The notes under the pieces: model-generated
What the model was told of the DNA's origin: nothing
Seen by the model: only the letters and a program-made list of their open reading frames with translations
Databases searched by the model: none
NCBI GenBank assembly: GCA_005223185.1
Contig: NJBN01000014.1
Span: 1 to 64,000 of the forward strand
DNA from: a candidate division LCP-89 bacterium B3_LCP
GTDB taxonomy: Bacteria; Electryoneota; B3-LCP
Length of the DNA stretch: 64,000 bases
Direction: 5' to 3'
Shown: piece after piece, positions 53,853-64,000 of the stretch
How positions within the stretch are numbered: position 1 is the first letter of the stretch
Layout of the letters: every line of letters begins with the position of its first letter
Translations under genes and position numbers: made by a program

Positions 53853-55976
53853 TTACTTCAGCAATACCATCTTTTCTGTCGCTGTGTAGGTTTTAGTTTT
53901 CAACCGGGCGAAATACAGACCGGAGGGCAGATTAGCGGCATTGAATTTGAAGCTATGTTTCCCGGCTGTGAGTTCCGCATTGACCAGCTCAGCCACTTGC
54001 TGGCCACCAACGTTGTAAACGTCAAGATCAACAATGGTTCGATACGGCAAGGTAAAAGTTATTGAGGTAGCGGGGTTAAACGGATTAGGATAGGGTGTTT
54101 CAAGCTCAAATTCTTCCACCAGGTGCAAGGTATTATCAGTCTGTAAACCGGTCGTCAGATCAGATTCATACAATCCCAGGCAATAGGTGTCAGCCAGAAT
54201 GATCTTATCATCCATAAGCGCCATGTCAACAGCCGAACCGGGGGTTTCAGCCCAGGCGCTTAAAATCGGTGATTCTGGATTGGATATATCTACAACCGCT
54301 ATCCCTTGATCGTGCAGCGCGACGAAAGCCATGCTGCCCGCAACGATAATTCTCTCCGCATGACCGGGAAGATCCAGATGTGCCACTTCCAGCGCATTAA
54401 CCGGATCAGCAATATCAATAATGCGGAGTCCAGCTTCGGAAGCGGCAATTAGAGCGTATTGATCGACTACGGCAACGTCATAAGCGGAAGCAGTATCAGC
54501 AGGGATAACATTACCGATAATAGTGGGTATGTTCAGATTGGCAATATCATATATCGTCACACCATTATTCCCCTCAGCAACAAAAAGCAGATCGCCGTCT
54601 TTGGCGAGACTTAATGCCTCATTGACGGTAATCACGTTGGTGATATATTCCGGCACTTGTGGATCGGTGACGTCAATGACCGCAATACCCATTGCTCCAT
54701 CAGCAACCCAGGCGGTATCACTATCAATCAGGGTGCGCAAGGCATATCCCGGTGTATCGACCGTATCCAACAGAATTGGAGCGTAGGCGATATTAAGATC
54801 ATACAAGGCTAGTCCAGAGGCCCCGCAGGCTGTGATTGCCAATTCGTCCTTTAAAGTGATCGAACGCGCAGAATCGGGCGTCTGTGCATAGCCTCTCCAT
54901 TCCAAAGCAGAATCCACAACTTCGAAAACCTGTATGTCGTCCTGCAACGCTGCGGCATACACGACATTATCACTACTGGCAATGCCGATAATATTTCCAA
55001 AAGGCTGATAATGCCCCAATTCGATGGGCTCATTTCCGTAGTTGGTGTGAAACGAAATCAAGCCACCTGGTCCATCAGCAACGAACAGGGTCTGTTCCTG
55101 TATGAAAGTTCCCCATACTTCGCCATCTGTGTTGATTGAATACAACGGAATTGGGATTGTAGGGATGGTTATGTCGTAGATTTTGAGACCGTCCAGACCA
55201 GCGCAGACATATAACCTGTTGCCGAACGTTTTCAGGTTAAAGTAGTCAAACGTGGTGGAAGAAGCACCCACCTGATCAAAGTTTCCGGCAGCATCAATAT
55301 AGAGAACTTCCAAACCATATCCTTCTTCAGCCAGATAGAGGAAACCGTTAGAATAGGCAATTCCACGAACGATACCGGGGTTGGACGTATAGGAATCTAT
55401 CGATTCGGGATCGGTGGGATCGGTAATATCGGTGGAAAAAACTCCTGTGTCCCAACCAGCAGTAATCACCTGATCGTTTACTACCACAACATCCACAGCA
55501 AAGCCGTTGATTCCAAAACTGCCTGAGATTGCCGGTATTTCAGGATTTGATATATCTAAGAGACACACACCTTCCGGTCCACAAGCAACAGCAGCGATTG
55601 ATTCAGCAAAATCTATCGACCATACTTCACCGGGGAGATCTAATTGAAAGATTATTTCAGGTGAGAGAGGATTGGCAACATTTATCACTAAGAGCTCATC
55701 CTGCCAATTGGTCAGGTAGATGAGGTTATCGGTAGATTCCAGACTATAAGCATATCCCTGCCCGGCTTCATGACTCAACGGGTACATATTTTCGGGGTTA
55801 TCGACGTCTAAAGCAACCAGTCCGTAAACGCTGGCGATGAAGGCATTGTCTCCGATAACAACAGGCTCTTCATAAAAACCCGAAACGTAGAAGTCACCTG
55901 TATGAGTAATCGTTCCAGCAATGGAGCAGCATACGCTCAATGTAATCAGAATAACAGCGTTGAGAACTTTCATCAC
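53853..55976 (-). CDS. Secreted LVIVD-type repeat (propeller) protein with T9SS sorting domain
   Basis: 707 residues, signal peptide about 1-20. About twelve repeats of roughly 42 residues carry the strand pair (V)YDI(S/A)NPxxPxxxG and (A/V)A.G..G(L/V).(V/I)(L/I)D, as in LVIVD repeat proteins (examples: LLDISNPEIPAISG, VIDVTDPQVPEYI, IIDIADPVNALEV). These form propellers. The C-terminal 75 residues, beginning YPNPFNPAT and ending EKMVLLK, are a type IX secretion sorting domain. It is the first chromosomal gene right of the island. Start ATG at 55976 with TGAGG upstream. Confidence 0.88.
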   Translation of the reverse strand: MMKVLNAVILITLSVCCSIAGTITHTGDFYVSGFYEEPVVIGDNAFIASVYGLVALDVDNPENMYPLSHEAGQGYAYSLESTDNLIYLTNWQDELLVINVANPLSPEIIFQLDLPGEVWSIDFAESIAAVACGPEGVCLLDISNPEIPAISGSFGINGFAVDVVVVNDQVITAGWDTGVFSTDITDPTDPESIDSYTSNPGIVRGIAYSNGFLYLAEEGYGLEVLYIDAAGNFDQVGASSTTFDYFNLKTFGNRLYVCAGLDGLKIYDITIPTIPIPLYSINTDGEVWGTFIQEQTLFVADGPGGLISFHTNYGNEPIELGHYQPFGNIIGIASSDNVVYAAALQDDIQVFEVVDSALEWRGYAQTPDSARSITLKDELAITACGASGLALYDLNIAYAPILLDTVDTPGYALRTLIDSDTAWVADGAMGIAVIDVTDPQVPEYITNVITVNEALSLAKDGDLLFVAEGNNGVTIYDIANLNIPTIIGNVIPADTASAYDVAVVDQYALIAASEAGLRIIDIADPVNALEVAHLDLPGHAERIIVAGSMAFVALHDQGIAVVDISNPESPILSAWAETPGSAVDMALMDDKIILADTYCLGLYESDLTTGLQTDNTLHLVEEFELETPYPNPFNPATSITFTLPYRTIVDLDVYNVGGQQVAELVNAELTAGKHSFKFNAANLPSGLYFARLKTKTYTATEKMVLLK

Positions 55977-56140
55977 TACCTCAGGTTGTAAGTGTAATAA
56001 CTTAACATTTTCTTCAGCTTAACGCAAATGCTTTTTAACAGCTGGGGAGGGTAGCGATATGTTTAAGCTTCAACAGGGTAAATATGCTTGCTTTTTTGGC
56101 TTTAGTAGCTTATATTTGCACAACCTTTAAGAATTTTCTG

Positions 56141-57466
56141 ATGAACAGTAACCGCAACATAGCTGAAACAGCCAGGCAAGCAGGCATAGTGGGCGCCGGA
56201 GGCGCCGGATTTCCCACTCACGTCAAATTGCAAGCCAACGTCGAGGCCGTCATAGTGAATGGGGCTGAATGTGAACCCTTGTTAGCCAATGACAAAGCCT
56301 TAATGACCAACAGAACCCAGGATCTGCTGCACGGTTTGGAATTGGCTGTTAAAGCAACTGGCGCCCAGCGGTCTATCATAGCCGTAAAAGCGAAGAACAA
56401 AGACGTTATAAACCACCTGCGTTCCCGGACAGGATCGCAAGCTGTGGAAATATTCGAATTAAGCGATTATTATCCTGCAGGAGATGAACAGGAGATCGTT
56501 CGCGATGCGTTGGGTAGAACAGTTCCGGAAGCTGGTTTACCACTGGAAGTGGGCGCTTTAGTACAGAATGTGGAGACCCTGGTAAATCTGGCGAAAGCAG
56601 ACGAAGGTGAGGTCGTCACGAAACGGGTATTAACCGTTGTTGGTGAGGTAGGTAAACCAGCAGTGGTGGAGGCACCCATTGGTATGTCCGCTGGAGAGGT
56701 CATCGAACAGTGCGGAGGGATCACATGTGATGATCCCATTCTTTACATCGGTGGACCCATGATGGGCGAAGTTACCCCATCACTGGATCAGCCCATTACA
56801 AAGACTTTGAGCGGTTTGTTTATCTTGCCGAAAGATAACTTTCTCATTCAGAAGCGCTCCATTTCCATGCGGCATATTCTGCGGCAGGCACAGGCAGCCT
56901 GCACCACCTGCATGCAGTGTACAGAAGCCTGTCCAAGATATCTGTTAGGCCACAGAATCCATCCACACAAGATCATGGGTGCGGTGTCTTTAGGTTTGAC
57001 TGATCAGAGTGATACTTTCTTAGAATCGTTCCTGTGCATGTTCTGCGGGATGTGTGAATATGCCTGTCCCATGTGGCTCTCTCCGAAACGAGTCTATGCA
57101 GAAGTCCGGGCGGAACTATCAAAGAAGGGCAGCAAATATCCGAGACGCGAGAGAGACTACCGGGATCACCCCATGCGCGAAGCACGACGAATTCCTGTAT
57201 CGCGCTTGATTCGCCGCTACGGATTAACGAAGTATGACAGGAAGTTACCAGTAGAAATCAAACCACTGGAAACTCAGAAGGTACACATTCCATTGAGACA
57301 ACACTTAGGCATACCGGCATCACCGATTGTTAGTGAGGGAGAGTACGTTAAAGCAGGGCAACTTTTGGGTGAGATCCCGGATGAGAAGTTAGGAGCCAGG
57401 ATTCACGCTTCGATAGAAGGGAGGGTAATCCAGGTGGGACCTGAAGAGGTAATAATAGAGAGATAA
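56141..57466 (+). CDS. PduS/RnfC-like iron-sulfur flavoprotein
   Basis: About 441 residues from ATG 56141, matching the family N-terminus (TARQAGIVGAGGAGFPTHVK); the frame is open back to 56084, but those residues look untranslated. Features: the glycine-rich FMN/NADH-type loop, NGAECEPLLANDK, an SLBB segment (GEVGKPAVVEAPIGM), two 4Fe-4S motifs (CTTCMQCTEACP and CMFCGMCEYACP) and a C-terminal barrel (SPIVSEGEYVKAGQLLGEI). It should pass electrons from NADH to an acceptor, as PduS does for cobalamin or RnfC for the Rnf complex. No pdu or rnf genes lie beside it, so its partner is unknown. Confidence 0.82.
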   Translation: MNSNRNIAETARQAGIVGAGGAGFPTHVKLQANVEAVIVNGAECEPLLANDKALMTNRTQDLLHGLELAVKATGAQRSIIAVKAKNKDVINHLRSRTGSQAVEIFELSDYYPAGDEQEIVRDALGRTVPEAGLPLEVGALVQNVETLVNLAKADEGEVVTKRVLTVVGEVGKPAVVEAPIGMSAGEVIEQCGGITCDDPILYIGGPMMGEVTPSLDQPITKTLSGLFILPKDNFLIQKRSISMRHILRQAQAACTTCMQCTEACPRYLLGHRIHPHKIMGAVSLGLTDQSDTFLESFLCMFCGMCEYACPMWLSPKRVYAEVRAELSKKGSKYPRRERDYRDHPMREARRIPVSRLIRRYGLTKYDRKLPVEIKPLETQKVHIPLRQHLGIPASPIVSEGEYVKAGQLLGEIPDEKLGARIHASIEGRVIQVGPEEVIIER

Positions 57467-57523
57467 TTACCCGAACCATTCGGGTAAAAAAAGACTAAAA
57501 CCTCAGAAGACAAATTACGGGTA

Positions 57524-57559
57524 AACAATAGGGAATGTCAACATCCATTCCCTATTGTT
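57524..57559. terminator. Bidirectional terminator between convergent genes
   Basis: A perfect 14-bp stem (AACAATAGGGAATG at 57524-57537, complement at 57546-57559) with an 8-base loop lies between the plus-strand iron-sulfur protein gene and the minus-strand acetyltransferase gene. Confidence 0.8.
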
Positions 57560-57560
57560 A

Positions 57561-58031
57561 TTATTCTGTTCCCCATTCGTGCTTGGCATCAGCGTCAACA
57601 AGTTGGTAAATCATCTTTTCTTCGCTTCGCTCGAATCCCATATGCTCCAGTAGTATGCGCGTTCGTTCATTTTTCGATTCGACATTCGCCCATATACGGT
57701 GCACACCGAGGTCATGAAGCTCGTCAAGCGTTTCTTTTAGCAGTCCACGTCCGACACCTTTATGCCTTATCGTCGGATCTACGAAGAGATCAAATATAAT
57801 GCCGATGCGATAGTCGAAAATGCGCAAGGCAACCGCCCAGATATAGCCGCGTACCTCTTCGTTCTCTTCATCTTCAGCCACCAGGGTAATGTCCAACACT
57901 TTACTGGAGAGGGTGGAGAGTTTCCAACCACGAAAGACTTCCGTGGATTCTTTGAAAACCTCGATATCCTGAGCAACATGGAGTGAGGTCAAAACGGCAC
58001 GATCTTTATCTTCTGCTTTTCTTATTTTCAT
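57561..58031 (-). CDS. GNAT-family N-acetyltransferase
   Basis: 156 residues. GNAT fold: N-terminal strand MKIRKAEDKDRAVLTSL, central strands ITLVAEDEENEEVRGYIW-type (about 50-70), the acetyl-CoA loop RHKGVGRGLLKETLDELHDLG (motif A, RxxGxG at about 96-101) and a late NERTRILLEHMGFER helix-strand. The substrate cannot be told from sequence. Start: ATG 58031, six bases after GAGGAG; an ATG two codons earlier overlaps that ribosome-binding site. It has its own promoter at 58074-58102. Confidence 0.85.
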   Translation of the reverse strand: MKIRKAEDKDRAVLTSLHVAQDIEVFKESTEVFRGWKLSTLSSKVLDITLVAEDEENEEVRGYIWAVALRIFDYRIGIIFDLFVDPTIRHKGVGRGLLKETLDELHDLGVHRIWANVESKNERTRILLEHMGFERSEEKMIYQLVDADAKHEWGTE

Positions 58032-58073
58032 AAGCATCTCCTCTTCCTATTAGATTATTTTTCTTGATAATAT

Positions 58074-58102
58074 ACTATACCAATTATTTCGACCGAATTC
58101 AA
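58074..58102 (-). promoter_or_regulatory. Promoter of the GNAT gene
   Basis: On the minus strand TTGAAT (58097-58102) and TATAGT (58074-58079) are 17 bases apart, about 45 bases upstream of the start codon at 58031. Confidence 0.55.
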
Positions 58103-58126
58103 GTCAAATATGATCATTCTGCGATT

Positions 58127-58155
58127 AAAAAGGGAACGGATTTAGGTCCATTCCC
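58127..58155 (-). terminator. Terminator of the ATP synthase operon
   Basis: On the minus strand GGGAATGGA (58147-58155) pairs with TCCGTTCCC (58132-58140) around a six-base loop and is followed by TTTTT (58127-58131). It lies about 50 bases after the atpC stop. Confidence 0.88.
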
Positions 58156-58205
58156 CTGATTTATACCGAATTCAGCCGGTTTCGTAATCGACTATTCAAA
58201 CTTAA

Positions 58206-58610
58206 TCAGATACGTTTGGCAACACGAATCCTGTTGATGGATCGCATCAATGCGCCTTCAGCTCTATCTAAATCTGTATCGGGCTGTTTCGATTGCACCC
58301 GTTCTGCAGCTCGTTTGCGGGCTTCCTCAGCGCGCTCTATGTCAATGTCTTCGGCGAATTCCGCAGTCTGAACCAGTATCACAGTCCGGTCAGGATTGAC
58401 TTCAACGAATCCTCCTGAAGTCGCCAGAATCCTCACTTTCCCGCTTTGAGTAACGTCCACCTCGCCAACGTCCAGAGGCGTCATAAAAGGTGTATGACCG
58501 ACCAAGACTCCGAAAGAACCTTCCACGCCTGGTGCGCGCAGGTGTTCAATCGGTTCAGAAAACACCAGACCGTCAGGTGTAACTATATCTAACTGAAAAG
58601 TATCCGCCAT
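58206..58610 (-). CDS. atpC: ATP synthase F1 epsilon subunit
   Basis: 134 residues, normal length. N-terminal beta-sandwich (FQLDIVTPDGLVFSE, GSFGVLVGHTPFMTPL, RILATSGGFVEVNPDRT) and the C-terminal two-helix arm (ERAEEARKRAAERV) that regulates the motor. Last gene of the operon, followed by the terminator at 58127-58155. Confidence 0.96.
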   Translation of the reverse strand: MADTFQLDIVTPDGLVFSEPIEHLRAPGVEGSFGVLVGHTPFMTPLDVGEVDVTQSGKVRILATSGGFVEVNPDRTVILVQTAEFAEDIDIERAEEARKRAAERVQSKQPDTDLDRAEGALMRSINRIRVAKRI

Positions 58611-58654
58611 GTTACTGCAACCGGGGTATCCCCCAGCCTCCTGATTCCTTTTTA

Positions 58655-60139
<1,485 letters not shown>

Positions 60140-60257
60140 CTAAGATATAATGAAGAGATTTTACTCTTTATTGTATATTCTTTAACTTCATTTATGGAGT
60201 TAAACTTATTAAACTTGCTAAGTATCGGCGTCGCCCCTGACGCCGACAAATGTTAAT

Positions 60258-61124
60258 CTACTTCAACCCTTCCGCACCCGATACTACTTCCAGCAATTCC
60301 TTGGTGATAGCTGCCTGACGAGCCTTGTTATAGGTCAACGTCAGCGTATCGATCAGTTCGTTGGCATTGTTGGTGGCGTTCTCCATGGCGGTCATGCGAG
60401 CACCGTGTTCAGCGGCGTTGGATTCCAAGAAAACCCGCCACATCTGCACGTTGACATACAGTGGCAATACTCCTGACAGCACCTGCAGTGGATCAGGTTC
60501 GTAGATAAAATCCACCTGCGAAGTAGTGGTTTCTTCAGGTTCATCAGGAATAATGGGCAGCAGTTGTTCGACTATCAAATTCTGCTGTATCGCCGACTTG
60601 AATTCGTTGTAAATCAGATATACGCGGTCTAACTTTTCCTGTTTATAGAAATCGATCAGCGACTCGCCCACTGAGGCAGCAACGCCGAAATGCAGATCCT
60701 GGAATAGTTGATCGTGACGCTGCAGAACGTTGTAGTCATTCTTGGCGAAATAGTCGGAACCTTTCTTCCCTATGGTCATCATCTGGATGGTGGGATCAAT
60801 CGTTTCGAAGGACTCGATTTCCTTTACCGCTCGCTTGATGATGTTGGTATTGAAACCACCGCAGAAACCGCGGTCAGCGGTTATCACAACAACGCCTATC
60901 TCTTTCGGTTCCCTGACAGCCAGCAACGGATGCTGACTACGGTCGCAGCGACCGGAAAGGTCCTTGATGACCTCACGCAGCTTGTGCGAATAGGGTCGTG
61001 CCTTTATGATATTTTCCTGCGCTCGGCGCAGCTTAGCCGCAGCCACCATCTTCATCGCCCGCGTGATCTGCTGGGTGTTCTTAATGGATGAAATGCGGCG
61101 TTTTATCTGTTTTAGTGATGGCAT
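60258..61124 (-). CDS. atpG: ATP synthase F1 gamma subunit
   Basis: 288 residues. N-terminal helix KQIKRRISSIKNTQQITRAM and C-terminal helix MENATNNANELIDTLTL form the rotating central shaft; the Rossmann-like middle (VVVITADRGFCGGFN) is typical. Ends ELLEVVSGAEGLK. Sits between atpA and atpD as expected. Confidence 0.97.
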   Translation of the reverse strand: MPSLKQIKRRISSIKNTQQITRAMKMVAAAKLRRAQENIIKARPYSHKLREVIKDLSGRCDRSQHPLLAVREPKEIGVVVITADRGFCGGFNTNIIKRAVKEIESFETIDPTIQMMTIGKKGSDYFAKNDYNVLQRHDQLFQDLHFGVAASVGESLIDFYKQEKLDRVYLIYNEFKSAIQQNLIVEQLLPIIPDEPEETTTSQVDFIYEPDPLQVLSGVLPLYVNVQMWRVFLESNAAEHGARMTAMENATNNANELIDTLTLTYNKARQAAITKELLEVVSGAEGLK

Positions 61125-61184
61125 GGAGATCGATTAAGATTAAGTCGTTCCAGATCTTACTAAATTGACTTTAGAGACTGCCTT

Positions 61185-62735
61185 TCAAGCAGCTTCTTCT
61201 ACCGCGAATCCCTTGCCGAATTCCTCGATAGCACTCTTAAGTTTGCCTTCGAGTTCTTCGGAAATCTTACCTTCGTCCAGGATGCTCTTCAGGAGGTCTT
61301 GATGAGAGGCACGCATATATTTAATCAGCTCATCCTGATAGCGCTTGATTTCAGCGGTGGGGATTTTGTCCATGAACCCATTAACAGCGGAGAAAATTAC
61401 CGCCACCTGTTCTTCCATGGGAATGGGCGCATACTGTCCCTGTTTCAGTACTTCAACTAAACGTTCACCGCGATTAAGCTGTGCTAAAGTTGCTTTGTCC
61501 AAATCAGAACCGAACTGAGCGAAAGCTGCCAGCTCACGATACTGGGCTAAATCCAACCTCAGGGTTCCGGCAACCTGACGCATAGCCTTGGTCTGGGCGT
61601 TACCACCGACACGAGAAACGGAAATACCGACGTTAATAGCCGGACGAACGCCAGCATAAAAGAGATCGGGTTCTAAGAAGATCTGACCGTCGGTAATGGA
61701 AATCACGTTGGTGGGAATGTAGGCGGATACGTCACCTGCTTGAGTTTCAATTATGGGCAGTGCTGTCAACGAACCACCAGGCGCCGAACAGCCCGCTCCA
61801 GCTGCGACTTCCGGGTCTCCAGACATTTTCGCGGCGCGTTCCAACAACCTTGAATGCAGGTTAAAAATGTCGCCGGGGTAGGCTTCACGTCCGGGGGGAC
61901 GGCGCAGCAGCAGCGACAACTGGCGGTAAGCCCAGGCGTGCTTGGTCAGATCATCATATACGATGAGAGCATGTCTGCCTGAATCCCGGAAATACTCGCC
62001 GATAGCAGCACCGGAGAAGGGAGCGATGTACTGAATCGGCGCTGTCTCATCAGCAGTGGACGAAACTACGATAGTGTGATCCATGGCGCCGTTTTCTTCC
62101 AGGACTTTTACCACCTTGGCGATGGTGGATCCCTTCTGACCAATAGCCACGTAGATACAGATTACATCCTTGCCCTTCTGGTTTATTATGGCATCTATAA
62201 CCAGAGCTGTTTTCCCGGTCTGGCGGTCACCAATGATGAGCTCACGCTGACCTCTGCCGACGGGAACCATAGCGTCGATAGCCATAATTCCGGTATCCAG
62301 AGGCTCCTTAACCGGCTGACGGTAAATCACGCCGGGCGCCTTTTTTTCAGCAGGGCGGTAAGTATCGGTTTCTATAGGTCCTTTTCCGTCAAGCGGGATT
62401 CCGATAGGGTTGATGACTCGACCTAAGAGCGCATCTCCAACCGGCACTTCCACGATGCGGTTGGTGCGGCGTACGATATCGCCTTCCTTGATCTTGGTGT
62501 AGTCACCGAAAATAGCGATACCGACATTATCCTCTTCAAGGTTCAATGTCATACCATAGGCATCACCGGGAAACTGTACTAACTCAGAAGCCATGACATT
62601 TTCCAGACCGTAAACGCGAGCGATACCATCGCCAACCTGGATGACTTCGCCCACCTCATCGACTTCGGTTTTTGCGTCGAAGCCAGCGATCTGTTTTTTA
62701 ATTATCGAAGTTATTTCTTCGGGTTTAATTTGCAT
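61185..62735 (-). CDS. atpA: ATP synthase F1 alpha subunit
   Basis: 516 residues. N-terminal [12 protein letters not shown]-loop GDRQTGKT near 170, [20 protein letters not shown] and the arginine-finger region [11 protein letters not shown] are present. Non-catalytic nucleotide-binding partner of beta. Follows atpH by 85 bases. Confidence 0.98.
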   Translation of the reverse strand: MQIKPEEITSIIKKQIAGFDAKTEVDEVGEVIQVGDGIARVYGLENVMASELVQFPGDAYGMTLNLEEDNVGIAIFGDYTKIKEGDIVRRTNRIVEVPVGDALLGRVINPIGIPLDGKGPIETDTYRPAEKKAPGVIYRQPVKEPLDTGIMAIDAMVPVGRGQRELIIGDRQTGKTALVIDAIINQKGKDVICIYVAIGQKGSTIAKVVKVLEENGAMDHTIVVSSTADETAPIQYIAPFSGAAIGEYFRDSGRHALIVYDDLTKHAWAYRQLSLLLRRPPGREAYPGDIFNLHSRLLERAAKMSGDPEVAAGAGCSAPGGSLTALPIIETQAGDVSAYIPTNVISITDGQIFLEPDLFYAGVRPAINVGISVSRVGGNAQTKAMRQVAGTLRLDLAQYRELAAFAQFGSDLDKATLAQLNRGERLVEVLKQGQYAPIPMEEQVAVIFSAVNGFMDKIPTAEIKRYQDELIKYMRASHQDLLKSILDEGKISEELEGKLKSAIEEFGKGFAVEEAA

Positions 62736-62820
62736 TGTTAAAGTCCCTTATGCCATTCGATTTATTTCGAATGCTGGTTACATACCAGATCACTAATTTT
62801 ACTGTATTACTATCGAATCG

Positions 62821-63363
62821 TCAGCGAGTACTCATTAATTCTTCGCGTAATGAGGCTAATCTGCCAATGATGGTAGCATCTAAAAGCTGATGTCCGATCT
62901 GCAGGCGGATTCCACCCAACAGGGTTTCATCCAATTCGCATTTGAGAATGACGTTCTTGCCGGTGCGCTTCGCCAGTTTATCCGAGATAGCGTCTTTTTG
63001 ATCACCTGTAAGTTCAACGGCAGAGATGACTTTAACGTCAATCCGTGAACGGTAGTCATCCCAGTACTTGTTGAAAGCTGCGGCAGCATACGGCAGAACT
63101 TCCTGCCTTCTTTTGCGCATCACCAGATCCAGGAAATTTCCGAAATACTTCGACCACGGCTTCGCATAGGCTTTCTTGAGCAGATCCAGCTTGACCGAAC
63201 CCCGGACGTTAGGGCTGTCTAAGTACTCTCTTAGAACCTGAACCTCTTCATAGAGTTTAGCCAGTACGTCAAGTTCGGCAGCAATGGATTCGATGCTTTT
63301 ATTTTCCACTGCCAGATCGAATAATGGGCGTGTGTAAATACGGACTAAAGCGTCGTTTTTCAT
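62821..63363 (-). CDS. atpH: ATP synthase delta subunit
   Basis: 180 residues, six-helix N-domain (ALVRIYTRPLFDLAVENKSI, LDLVMRKRRQEVLPY) and the C-terminal part with LLGGIRLQIGHQLLDATIIG typical of OSCP/delta. It links F1 to the peripheral stalk. Position between atpF and atpA is standard. Confidence 0.96.
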   Translation of the reverse strand: MKNDALVRIYTRPLFDLAVENKSIESIAAELDVLAKLYEEVQVLREYLDSPNVRGSVKLDLLKKAYAKPWSKYFGNFLDLVMRKRRQEVLPYAAAAFNKYWDDYRSRIDVKVISAVELTGDQKDAISDKLAKRTGKNVILKCELDETLLGGIRLQIGHQLLDATIIGRLASLREELMSTR

Positions 63364-63459
63364 TGATTAGTTCCCAATTCCGCAAAGTGCTCTTAAGGGT
63401 GACCGCACCTCTGATGCACGAAAACCAACCAGCACCAGCGAGGCGCTGCAGCGCGTAAG

Positions 63460-63948
63460 TTAATTCAATCCATCAATTTCACGCTGAATCAGATCGCGAT
63501 GATCTTCCGCGCGAAGTGCCTGACCGATAACTTTTCCTGCTGCGGTGATAGCGATTTCCACCACTTCCTGCCGGAGTTCCTGGGCGGCTTTCTGCCTCTC
63601 CAGTTCGATATCAGCCTTGGCTTTCTCCAGGATGGACTGTGCTTCAGCTTCCACCTGAGCTTTTTTCTCTTCATGAAGAGCTTCGGCGCGGGTGGTCGCT
63701 TCGCTGATCAGCTTCTGCGATTCTTTACGAGCATCGTCCAGTTGTTTCTGATACTTTTTGAGGAGTTCTTCTGCTTCGTTGTGCGCATTTTTGGCGTCCT
63801 CGATGTCTTTCTTAATACCATCTTCACGAGCTTGCAGACCCTGGACGATTGGTCCCCAAGCCCACTTTTTTAAGACGAATATTAACACCAGAAAGACGGC
63901 TGCGGTCCAGATAATGGACCCGGGTTGAGGCATTATAATGTCCTGCAT
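63460..63948 (-). CDS. atpF: ATP synthase F0 b subunit
   Basis: 162 residues: one N-terminal transmembrane helix (IIWTAAVFLVLIFVLKKWAW), then the charged coiled coil of the peripheral stalk (KNAHNEAEELLKKYQKQL). Start ATG at 63948 with AGGAAG upstream, 10 bases after atpE. Confidence 0.96.
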   Translation of the reverse strand: MQDIIMPQPGSIIWTAAVFLVLIFVLKKWAWGPIVQGLQAREDGIKKDIEDAKNAHNEAEELLKKYQKQLDDARKESQKLISEATTRAEALHEEKKAQVEAEAQSILEKAKADIELERQKAAQELRQEVVEIAITAAGKVIGQALRAEDHRDLIQREIDGLN

Positions 63949-63957
63949 TCTTGCTTC

Positions 63958-64000
63958 CTATTTCAGAGCGATGAGCATACAGATGACGGCGTTAAAGAAG
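63958..64000 (-). CDS. atpE: ATP synthase F0 c subunit, C-terminal end only (cut by window edge)
   Basis: Only the last 13-14 codons are inside the window: FFNAVICMLIALK then TAG (63958-63960). A hydrophobic C-terminal helix directly upstream of atpF is what the c-ring subunit should show. The gene continues beyond the right edge. Confidence 0.8.
   Translation of the reverse strand, partial: FFNAVICMLIALK

Overview
The window looks like a chromosomal piece of a Gram-negative FCB-superphylum bacterium, probably an uncultured lineage. Two chromosomal genes (an M14 carboxypeptidase at 441-3377 and an LVIVD-type repeat protein at 53853-55976) end in the PNPFNP...GxY...GK/EKMVLxK sorting tail of type IX secretion cargo. 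The F-type ATP synthase operon has the usual order atpE-F-H-A-G-D-C. I cannot name a genus.

The main feature is a 50-kb genomic island. A 52-bp perfect direct repeat lies at 3640-3691 and 53644-53695. The right copy is the 3' part of an intact tRNA-Arg(CCG) gene (53647-53719, minus strand); the left copy is the truncated target duplicate. Next to the intact tRNA, inside the island, lie a wrecked tyrosine integrase (premature TAA at 53421) and a frameshifted replication-initiator-like gene. Two more truncated tRNA 3' ends (initiator-Met-like at 4031-4082, Pro-like at 52017-52046), each still followed by a terminator-like hairpin, lie just inside the island ends. This points to a mosaic built by several tRNA-targeted integrations.

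The cargo starts with two plus-strand genes at the left (a DUF1598-like secreted protein and a collagen-like lipoprotein). From 51052 down to 7122 everything is on the minus strand: about 22 genes in 44 kb, many overlapping or nearly touching. In transcription order they are: three secreted proteins (propeller-like, propeller-like, helical repeat); an oligopeptide-type ABC importer with a binding protein, a double permease and a double ATPase; a von Willebrand A protein; a TPR protein; an FHA protein; a PP2C phosphatase; a Ser/Thr kinase fused to an extracytoplasmic FGE/C-type-lectin domain; then a MotA/TolQ/ExbB-type protein with two coiled-coil membrane partners; two very large secreted proteins; an NfeD/SPFH pair; a TPM-FGE fusion; and three more exported proteins. 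Nearly every product is predicted to be in or outside the membrane. The kinase/PP2C/FHA/FGE/vWA/ABC combination resembles the threonine-phosphorylation control module of type VI secretion (PpkA, PppA, Fha1, TagR, TagST), but no type VI structural gene is present. It is the best candidate here for an undescribed system: a phospho-regulated cell-envelope machine carried on an island.

Right of the island the chromosome resumes with the LVIVD-type T9SS cargo protein, a PduS/RnfC-like iron-sulfur flavoprotein, a GNAT acetyltransferase and the ATP synthase operon, which runs off the right edge inside atpE. Assignments come from reading motifs by eye; no database search was run.
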